Shown here: piece after piece, positions 58,162 through 64,000 of the stretch
How the letters are laid out: every line of letters starts with the position of its first letter
How positions within the stretch are numbered: the stretch's first letter is position 1
Assembly (NCBI RefSeq): GCF_008973825.1
Contig: NZ_WCHR01000006.1
Location: forward strand, 1 to 64,000
From: Gemmobacter serpentinus
Lineage (GTDB): Bacteria > Pseudomonadota > Alphaproteobacteria > Rhodobacterales > Rhodobacteraceae
DNA: 64,000 nt
Direction: 5' to 3'
Program-made: the position numbers and the translations under genes
Notes under the pieces: generated by a model
Database searches by the model: none
Told to the model about the DNA's origin: nothing
The model's input: the letters and a program-made list of their open reading frames with translations, nothing else

Positions 58162-58791
58162 TCAGGCCGGTTCGGCGTTGCGGGTGACCCACATGGTCTG
58201 GAAGGCCGGGCGGGCCTGACACCGTTTCAGCCATTCGGCCAGCAGGGGATAGGTCTGCATCAGTTCGGCATGGCCCTGCGCATAGCGGGCACATTCGGCG
58301 ACCATGATATCGGCCACGGTGAAACGGTCGAGCAGCCATTCGCGCCCTGCCAGATGCGCCTCCAGGCGGGCAAAGCCGCGCGACAGCTTGGCCGCTTCGA
58401 CCGCGATCAGGCCTGCATCCTTGCCCTGCATGATGGCCAGCGAATGCGGCTCGATCGAGGTCGCGGCGAACAGCGCCCAGTTTTCCAGCAGGGCCTGTTC
58501 GGCATGGGTCTGGCCGCCAAGGCTGCCGCCATGCGCGCGCGCAATATGCAGGCAGATTGCAAGGCTTTCGCTCAGCATCAGATCGCCCTCGACCATGGCA
58601 GGGATCTGGCCGATGGGGTTCACCGCGAGATAGGCCGGGGATCGGGTATTGACCGGCGCATCGGGCGCATCGGCATCGGGCAGGCGATAGGCCTGGATCA
58701 CCGGAACATGGGTGAAGGGGGTGCCGGTCTCTGCCAGCAGCCAGAGCGGGCGCGAGGCGCGCGAGCGGTAGCAACCATAGATGGTGATCAT
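58162..58791 (-). CDS. Glutathione S-transferase family protein
   Basis: A 209-residue GST. The N-terminal thioredoxin-fold domain reads MITIYGCYRSRASRPLWLLAETGTPF, with NPIGQIPAMVEG (cis-Pro loop) and MLSESLAICLHIA (Ser binding glutathione). The helical C-terminal domain includes LDRFTVADIMVAECARY. A strong AAGGAGG site stands before the ATG. It is a single gene, divergent from the LuxR-type regulator with about 100 bases between, so the two may share control. Confidence 0.86.
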   Translation of the reverse strand: MITIYGCYRSRASRPLWLLAETGTPFTHVPVIQAYRLPDADAPDAPVNTRSPAYLAVNPIGQIPAMVEGDLMLSESLAICLHIARAHGGSLGGQTHAEQALLENWALFAATSIEPHSLAIMQGKDAGLIAVEAAKLSRGFARLEAHLAGREWLLDRFTVADIMVAECARYAQGHAELMQTYPLLAEWLKRCQARPAFQTMWVTRNAEPA

Positions 58792-58891
58792 CGGGAATCC
58801 TCCTTGTTCTGGGCCGCAGTCTGGCGCGCCGGCGGCAAAGCGCAATCACGCATTGCACCACAGCGGAAAAACGCCGGAAGGACGGAGCACG

Positions 58892-60679
58892 ATGGCTTGC
58901 AGGGCCTTGCCGTTTTGCGCCAACCTGTGCGCCATGACCGAACGCCCGCCTAGACCCGACTCGGCGCGCTTTGCCGCGCGTGACCAGAAGGCCGAGATCG
59001 TGGATCGGCTTTACGAGGTCGCGCTGGATCCGATCCGGCTGGAAGATCTGCTGGAGGTCTGGGAAGAGCGAGTGACCGCGCTGCGCCAGGGCCCGCTGGA
59101 CCGGGCGGTGACGCTGGATGATCCCGAGATCGACGCCCATGTCAGCCGCGCCCGGGTGTTTCTGGACCGCTATGAGGCCGCGCGGCCCGAGTCGGGATAC
59201 AGGCTGTTGCTGGATGACATCCCGCGCGCCGCAGCCTTTGTCAGCGATGGGGGGGCCCGTATCACCGCCTGCAACCGGGCGGCGCAGCGTGCCTTTGGTC
59301 TGGCCGAAGGCGGGCCCGTGGCCGATCTGCCCTTTGACCCCGCCGATATCGAGACGTTGCGCGGGGTGATCCGCAAGGTGGCCTCGGGCCGGGCAGAACG
59401 GGTGGCGACGCTGCGCATCCGTTCCGGTCTGACCGGCAGCCCGGTGATCCTGCGGGTCTCTGCCCTTGAGGAAAAAGGGCTGGCGCTGGTCCTGTCGACC
59501 GAGTTGTTCTGGCCCGAGGATTTCAGCCAGATCGTGCAAGAGGCCTTCGCCCTGACCGCCGCCGAGGTGGAGATCGTGCGTGGCATCACCCTTGGCCTGC
59601 CGCTGAAGGATATTGCCGGGCAGCGCGGTCGTTCCATCGAGACGGTGCGCACGCAGGCGCGATCCATCCTTGCCAAGACCGAGACGCATAGCCAGTCAGA
59701 ACTGGTCCGGGTCGTGCTGGGCTTGATGGACGTGGCCCTGATCCCGGCCATCGCACCTGAACCCGCGCTGCCCGATGGCGCGCTTGCCGCCCTGCCTTTT
59801 CAGGAAATGCGTGCGCCGGATGGGCGTCGGCTGGACTATATCGAATTCGGGGCACCGCGCGGGCGGCCTGTGCTGTTCATGCATCTGGATTACGGGCTGA
59901 TCCGCTGGCCCGCCGAGGCCGAGGCGCAGGCGCGGCGCGCCGGTCTGCGGGTGATCGTGCCGGTACGCGCGGGCTATGGCCAGAGCGCATTGCACCCCAA
60001 GGGACAGGATCATATTCAGGGTGTGGCCAGCGATTACGCGGCCGTTCTGGCCCATCTGGGGGTAAAGCAGGTGGCGGTCATCGCGCTTGGTGCGGATCTG
60101 CGCTTTGCGCTCGCCTTGGCGCAGGCAAGGCCGGGGCTTGTCAGCGGCATTCTGGGCTGTGCGGCGCAATTGCCGCTGCGCAATGCCGCGCAATATGAGC
60201 GCATGGACAAATGGCAGCGTTTCATTCTGGCCAACGCACGCTATGCGCCGAAGGTGCTGCCGTTTCTGGTGCAGGCAGGCTTCAGCCTCGCGCGCAAGCT
60301 GGGCAAGGAAAAGTTCTTTGCCCAGGTCAATGGCGGCTCACCCGCTGATATGGCGACCTTTGCCCGGCCCGAGATCCGCGCCGCCATTCTGGCGGGTTCC
60401 GAGGTCTGTCTGGGTGCGCGCGTCTCGGCGCATGAAGGGTTTACCCGAGAATGTATCAGTTCCGAACGCGACTGGTCGGCGCTGATCCATGGCTGCCCGG
60501 TGCCGGTGCAATTGTTGCAGGGGGATCAGGACCCGCAGACCCCGGTGCAGACCATCCGCGAGCTGATGACAGACTATCCAGCCCTGGAGGTGGAGTTTCT
60601 GCCCGAAACCGGGCAGTTGCTGTTCTTCAAGGAGTGGCGGCTGGTGCTGGAACGGCTGATCCCCTTGCTACCCGGCTGA
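58892..60679 (+). CDS. PAS-like/LuxR-type regulator fused to a degenerate alpha/beta hydrolase
   Basis: A 595-residue fusion. Residues about 105-210 are PAS-like (DDIPRAAAFVSDGGARITACNRAAQRAFGL). Residues about 219-275 form a LuxR/GerE helix-turn-helix (FALTAAEVEIVRGITLGLPLKDIAGQRGRSIETVRTQARSILAK). From about residue 308 to the end runs an alpha/beta hydrolase (LDYIEFGAPRGRPVLFMH, VAVIALGADLRFALALAQA, LLQGDQDPQTPV, LPETGQLLFF). At the nucleophile elbow G-x-S-x-G reads ALGAD, with Gly400 in place of Ser; the catalytic His position is Gln575. The domain is thus most likely a ligand sensor and not an enzyme. GGAG lies 6 bases before the chosen ATG; the ATG at 58934 lacks such a site. Confidence 0.8.
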   Translation: MACRALPFCANLCAMTERPPRPDSARFAARDQKAEIVDRLYEVALDPIRLEDLLEVWEERVTALRQGPLDRAVTLDDPEIDAHVSRARVFLDRYEAARPESGYRLLLDDIPRAAAFVSDGGARITACNRAAQRAFGLAEGGPVADLPFDPADIETLRGVIRKVASGRAERVATLRIRSGLTGSPVILRVSALEEKGLALVLSTELFWPEDFSQIVQEAFALTAAEVEIVRGITLGLPLKDIAGQRGRSIETVRTQARSILAKTETHSQSELVRVVLGLMDVALIPAIAPEPALPDGALAALPFQEMRAPDGRRLDYIEFGAPRGRPVLFMHLDYGLIRWPAEAEAQARRAGLRVIVPVRAGYGQSALHPKGQDHIQGVASDYAAVLAHLGVKQVAVIALGADLRFALALAQARPGLVSGILGCAAQLPLRNAAQYERMDKWQRFILANARYAPKVLPFLVQAGFSLARKLGKEKFFAQVNGGSPADMATFARPEIRAAILAGSEVCLGARVSAHEGFTRECISSERDWSALIHGCPVPVQLLQGDQDPQTPVQTIRELMTDYPALEVEFLPETGQLLFFKEWRLVLERLIPLLPG

Positions 60680-61109
60680 GGCGCGGGGGATGTGGCACGA
60701 CGGTGGAAGGGGACCGATCGGGGGGGGCTGACGGAGCAATGCCGATGCCGAAATGCGGATTGCGGGCCCGGCGCTATCTTTAGGATAGGCGGAAAATTAC
60801 GACATGCTTGGGCGCAATTTTTCACGTTCCGAGGCGAGGGACGGGCTAAGCCTCGCCGATCACCTATGTGTGGCAAGCGGGTTTGATCGTCATTCGATCA
60901 CGCCCGTCTCAGGGCAGGGTGGCGGGACTGGGGCCTGCCGCCCTGCTTTCCTTGCGGGCGGGGACAGGGGCGGCACATCGCCCAAATGCGCCTGTCGCCA
61001 AACTGCCACCAATCCGTCAAATCCTGCGCCGATTTGACGCGGATCAAGGTGGTCTTGGGCGGGGCAGGGCGAAATCCGATACAGTGATGTATCAGGAGAC
61101 GTGCTGCCC
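60680..61109. other. Gap before ppk2 with an FNR-type site
   Basis: About 430 bases without a credible gene. The only signal is the FNR-type box at 61034-61047. Some G-rich runs occur near 60700-60730. Confidence 0.5.
61034..61047 (+). promoter_or_regulatory. FNR/FnrL-type binding site before ppk2
   Basis: TTGAC-GCGG-ATCAA differs from the consensus TTGAT-N4-ATCAA by one base and shares its GG-type spacer with the box at 4305. Its centre lies about 69 bases before the ppk2 start codon. With a class II distance the transcript would begin near 61082. It suggests that polyphosphate kinase rises when oxygen falls. Confidence 0.6.
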
Positions 61110-62093
61110 ATGGACCACAGTGTTGCCGCCACCCCGGAACCCCGCCAATCCGACTTCCCCAAGCCCGTCATGGCAGATGCAGTGGCCCCGTTGCAGCCTG
61201 GACAGGTGCCCGCAGGCCCGCGCGAATTTCCGCGCGCCACCCCCGATACGATCCGCGAGGCCTTTGAATCCGGACGTTACCCCTATGCCCGTGCGATGGG
61301 CCGTGTCCCCTATGAGGCCGAGAAGGCCCGGCTTCAGGCCGAGCTTCTGAAGGTGCAGATCTGGTCGCAGGAGACCGGGCAGAAGTTCGTGGTGCTGATG
61401 GAGGGGCGCGACGCTGCAGGCAAGGGCGGCACCATCAAGCGCTTCATGGAACATCTGAACCCGCGCTATGCCCGCGTGGTGGCGCTTACCAAACCTTCCG
61501 AGAAGGAAAAGGGCGAGTGGTTCTTTCAGCGATACATCCAGCATCTGCCAACAGCGGGCGAGATCGTCTTCTATGACCGTAGCTGGTATAATCGCGCGGG
61601 TGTTGAACGGGTGATGGGCTTCTGCACGCCATCGGAATATCTGGAATTCATGCGCCAGGTGCCAGAGTTGGAACGGATGCTGGTGCGATCCGGTATCCGG
61701 CTTTACAAATACTGGTTCTCCGTGACGCAGGAGGAACAGCGCAAACGCTTTACTGCGCGCGAAACCGATCCCCTGAAAATGTGGAAGCTCAGCCCCATCG
61801 ACAAGGCCAGCCTCGACAAGTGGGCGGATTACACCGAGGCGAAAGAGGCGATGTTCTTTTATACCGACACCGCCGACGCGCCCTGGACCATCGTGAAATC
61901 CAATGACAAGAAGCGCGCCCGGCTGAACTGTATGCGGCATTTCCTGTCCAGCGTCGATTATCCCGGCAAGGATTGGGATGTGATCGGCGCACCCGATCCG
62001 CTGATCGTGGGGCGGGCGCATCAGGTGATCGGCGGAGATCGCCATCTGCTGGAGGCCGCCTTGCCGCATGATTTCAGCAAGGCGCGCAGGTAA
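61110..62093 (+). CDS. ppk2: Polyphosphate kinase 2
   Basis: A 327-residue kinase of the PPK2 family, which transfers phosphate between polyphosphate and nucleotides. The Walker A variant VLMEGRDAAGKGGTIKRF, the substrate region PSEKEKGEWFFQRYIQHLP, Walker B FYDRSWYNRAGVERVMGF, and lid Arg (EEQRKRFTARETDPLKMWKLSP) are all there. One PPK2 domain only, so class I or III. Many enzymes of this group favour making NTP or GTP from polyphosphate. An AGGAG lies 11 bases before the ATG; a GTG at 61101 is too close to it. Confidence 0.93.
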   Translation: MDHSVAATPEPRQSDFPKPVMADAVAPLQPGQVPAGPREFPRATPDTIREAFESGRYPYARAMGRVPYEAEKARLQAELLKVQIWSQETGQKFVVLMEGRDAAGKGGTIKRFMEHLNPRYARVVALTKPSEKEKGEWFFQRYIQHLPTAGEIVFYDRSWYNRAGVERVMGFCTPSEYLEFMRQVPELERMLVRSGIRLYKYWFSVTQEEQRKRFTARETDPLKMWKLSPIDKASLDKWADYTEAKEAMFFYTDTADAPWTIVKSNDKKRARLNCMRHFLSSVDYPGKDWDVIGAPDPLIVGRAHQVIGGDRHLLEAALPHDFSKARR

Positions 62094-62101
62094 GGGCAGG
62101 G

Positions 62102-62126
62102 TCTGGCCAGGACCATGGGGGCCAGA
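62102..62126. terminator. Weak hairpin between convergent ppk2 and thiolase genes
   Basis: TCTGGCC (62102-62108) and GGCCAGA (62120-62126) flank an 11-base loop. It is the only stem seen in the 41-base gap. No T run is present, so its strength is doubtful. Confidence 0.35.
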
Positions 62127-62134
62127 TCCGCCCC

Positions 62135-63310
62135 TCAGATCAGCTCCACCGCCATGGCGGTCGCCTCGCCGCCGCCAAGACAGATCCCGGCCATGCCGCG
62201 CCGGAGGCCGTGCAGGCGCAGCGCATGGATCAGCGTGACCAGGATCCGCGCGCCCGATGCGCCGATCGGATGGCCAAGCGCGCAGGCCCCACCATGGATG
62301 TTCACGCGGTCTGCCGGAAGATCCAGATCGCGCATCGCCGCCATGGTCACCACGGCAAAGGCCTCGTTGATCTCGAACAGGTCGACATCGCCAAGCGCCC
62401 AACCCGTGGCCGCGGACAGCTTGCGCAATGCGCCGACCGGGGCGGTCGCAAACAGTTGCGGTGCCTGTGCATGGGTGGCGTGCCCCGCAATGCGGGCAAT
62501 CGGGGTCAACCCCTGCGCCTCGGCCTCGCGCCGCCGCATCACCAGCAAAGCCGCCGCCCCGTCGGAAATGGATGACGAATTGGCTGGCGTCACCGTGCCA
62601 TCCTTGCGAAAGGCGGGTTTCAGGGTCGGGATCTTGGCGGCATCGGCCTTGCCGGGCTGTTCGTCATCGCGCACTTCGCGCGGCTTGCGCCCGCCGCTGC
62701 CCACTGGCGTGATCTCGGCCGCAAAGCGCCCGGTCTGCACCGATTGCAGCGCCCGTGACAGCGAGGTCAGCGCCCAGGCGTCCTGCTCCTCGCGGGTGAA
62801 GCCATAGCTTTCGGCGCAATCCTCGGCATAGCTGCCCATCAGGCGGCCTTTCTCGTAGGCATCCTCCAGCCCGTCGAGGAACATGTGATCCAGCACCTGG
62901 CCATGGCCAAGCCGCATCCCGCCGCGCGCTTTGGGCAGCAGGTAGGGGGCATTGGTCATGCTTTCCATCCCGCCCGCTATGATCGCCCGCGCGCTGCCGG
63001 CGCGGATCAGATCATGCGCCAGCATCACCGCCTTCATCCCCGATCCGCACATCTTGTTCACGGTCAGCGCGCCGGCGCTGTCGGTCAGACCCGCGCCAAG
63101 CGCCGCCTGCCGGGCCGGGGCCTGCCCCTGACCTGCGGGCAGCACGCAGCCCATGATGACCTCCTCAACTGCCTCAGGTGGCAGGCCCGCGCGGGCCACA
63201 GCCGAGCGGATGGCGGCGGCCCCGAGATCAGAGGCCGTCAGGCTTGCAAAATCGCCCTGAAAGCCGCCCATGGGCGTGCGGCAGGCCGAAACGATCACGA
63301 TCTCTTCCAT
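62135..63310 (-). CDS. Acetyl-CoA C-acyltransferase (thiolase)
   Basis: This 391-residue thiolase removes or condenses acetyl-CoA units. The catalytic Cys lies in NKMCGSGMKAVMLAHD, the His/Asn in EINEAFAVV and HGGACALGHPIGASGARI, and the second Cys in GICLGGGEA. The type (degradative versus acetoacetyl-CoA specific) cannot be told with certainty, but the adjacent SDR suggests beta-oxidation-like breakdown of short branched acyl-CoAs. The ATG at 63310 has AAGGA 6 bases upstream and the gene follows the SDR by about a dozen bases, in one operon. Confidence 0.9.
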   Translation of the reverse strand: MEEIVIVSACRTPMGGFQGDFASLTASDLGAAAIRSAVARAGLPPEAVEEVIMGCVLPAGQGQAPARQAALGAGLTDSAGALTVNKMCGSGMKAVMLAHDLIRAGSARAIIAGGMESMTNAPYLLPKARGGMRLGHGQVLDHMFLDGLEDAYEKGRLMGSYAEDCAESYGFTREEQDAWALTSLSRALQSVQTGRFAAEITPVGSGGRKPREVRDDEQPGKADAAKIPTLKPAFRKDGTVTPANSSSISDGAAALLVMRRREAEAQGLTPIARIAGHATHAQAPQLFATAPVGALRKLSAATGWALGDVDLFEINEAFAVVTMAAMRDLDLPADRVNIHGGACALGHPIGASGARILVTLIHALRLHGLRRGMAGICLGGGEATAMAVELI

Positions 63311-63321
63311 TGTTGGTCCTT

Positions 63322-64000
63322 TCAACGCGGGGCCATGCGCAGCGCGCCATCCAGACGGATGACCTCGCCATTCAGCATCGGGTTTTCAACGATATGGCGC
63401 AGCAGGGCGGCATATTCCGCGGGCTGGCCAAGGCGCGACGGAAAAGGGACATTGGCCCCCAGACTGTCCTGCACCGCCTGTGGCAGCCCCGCCATCATCG
63501 GCGTGGCAAAGATCCCCGGCGCGATGGTCATGCAGCGGATGCCCTGCCGGGCCAGCTCGCGCGCGACCGGCAGGGTCAGCGCCGCGATCCCGCCCTTGGA
63601 GGCCGCATAGGCTGCCTGACCGATCTGCCCGTCAAAGGCCGCAATCGAGGCGGTGTTGACGATCACGCCGCGCTCGCCCCCTTCATCAGCGGTGTTGCGC
63701 GCCATGGCCTCGGCGCTCAGGCGCAGCATGTTGAAACTGCCGATCAGGTTGATCTGGATCGCGCGGGCAAAGGTTTCCAGCGCATGGGGGCCGTCCTTGC
63801 CCAGAACCTTTTCGCCCGGCGCGATGCCTGCGCAATTGGCCAGAATATCCAGCTTTCCAAAGGCGTTGAGGGCGATATCAACCGCCGCCTGACCGTCGCT
63901 GGCCTGTGTCACATCGCAATGTGAGAACCGCACATCCGGCCCGAGACCTTTGGCAATCTGCTCGCCATCGGGGTTAATATCGGCGATCACCACCCGCGCG
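63322..64000 (-). CDS. SDR, 3-hydroxyacyl-CoA dehydrogenase (type 2)-like, cut by the window edge
   Basis: At least 226 residues are inside the window; the start lies beyond 64000. The visible part follows the cofactor-specificity strand ([12 protein letters not shown]), then [11 protein letters not shown] (NAG-type), [40 protein letters not shown] (catalytic Ser, Tyr and Lys all present) and [14 protein letters not shown]. That pattern fits the HSD10/type 2 hydroxyacyl-CoA dehydrogenases that act on 2-methyl-3-hydroxybutyryl-CoA and similar, matching the thiolase next to it. Confidence 0.85.
   Translation of the reverse strand, partial: ARVVIADINPDGEQIAKGLGPDVRFSHCDVTQASDGQAAVDIALNAFGKLDILANCAGIAPGEKVLGKDGPHALETFARAIQINLIGSFNMLRLSAEAMARNTADEGGERGVIVNTASIAAFDGQIGQAAYAASKGGIAALTLPVARELARQGIRCMTIAPGIFATPMMAGLPQAVQDSLGANVPFPSRLGQPAEYAALLRHIVENPMLNGEVIRLDGALRMAPR

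Overview
The window looks like chromosomal DNA of a high-GC alphaproteobacterium of the Rhodobacterales (Rhodobacter/Paracoccus type). The reasons are the nuo operon layout with lineage-specific accessory genes, a NuoE subunit with a long C-terminal extension, the gene runs nuoN-birA-coaX-rnj and tatABC-DUF815-nlpD-pcm-surE, and intergenic repeats of a type I associate with this group. I found no rRNA, tRNA or CRISPR array. Placement at genus level is not possible from this sequence alone.

Layout. 1-1690 is an AT-richer patch with a reverse-strand gene joining an HNH-like zinc domain to a degenerate GHKL ATPase domain, followed by about 0.7 kb without a gene. 1694-11931 is creA and then a leucine/isovalerate catabolic cluster: isovaleryl-CoA dehydrogenase, both subunits of methylcrotonyl-CoA carboxylase, methylglutaconyl-CoA hydratase and HMG-CoA lyase. 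It is interrupted by a convergent ompW gene and contains a small nuclease, a nitronate monooxygenase-like protein and a glutathione transferase. 12496-32664 is the complete 14-gene nuo operon for proton-pumping complex I. Twelve further genes lie between its subunits: a hotdog thioesterase, a methyltransferase, a CMD-family protein, lipoproteins, small membrane proteins, a 35-residue membrane peptide and two apparently related exported proteins. Translationally linked birA, coaX and rnj follow.

36104-46786 is a mosaic of single genes: DEAD-box helicase, glycosyltransferase, OsmC, an Ada-like CxxC protein coupled to prfC, a Hint-domain protein, an SDR, an orphan ABC ATPase and a WYL regulator. 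47215-53079 holds tatABC, a DUF815 ATPase and the convergent surE-pcm-nlpD operon. 53302-55138 is a scar in which a frameshifted TIGR03032-family gene, a decayed IS5-family transposase and the 3' end of an RTX gene are joined end to end. An intact small RTX protein, parE, a GST, a PAS-LuxR protein fused to a catalytically dead alpha/beta hydrolase, ppk2, a thiolase and a truncated SDR finish the window.

How the genes work together. The liu genes convert isovaleryl-CoA to acetoacetate and acetyl-CoA. The thiolase and SDR at the right end suit further acyl-CoA breakdown. NADH from these steps feeds complex I. Two near-perfect FNR-type sites (before ompW/mccB and before ppk2) suggest oxygen control of the outer membrane and of polyphosphate metabolism. 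The most novel-looking items are the LuxR-pseudohydrolase regulator, the HNH-GHKL fusion and the accessory genes inside nuo, especially the methyltransferase and the paralogous exported pair between nuoJ and nuoK.
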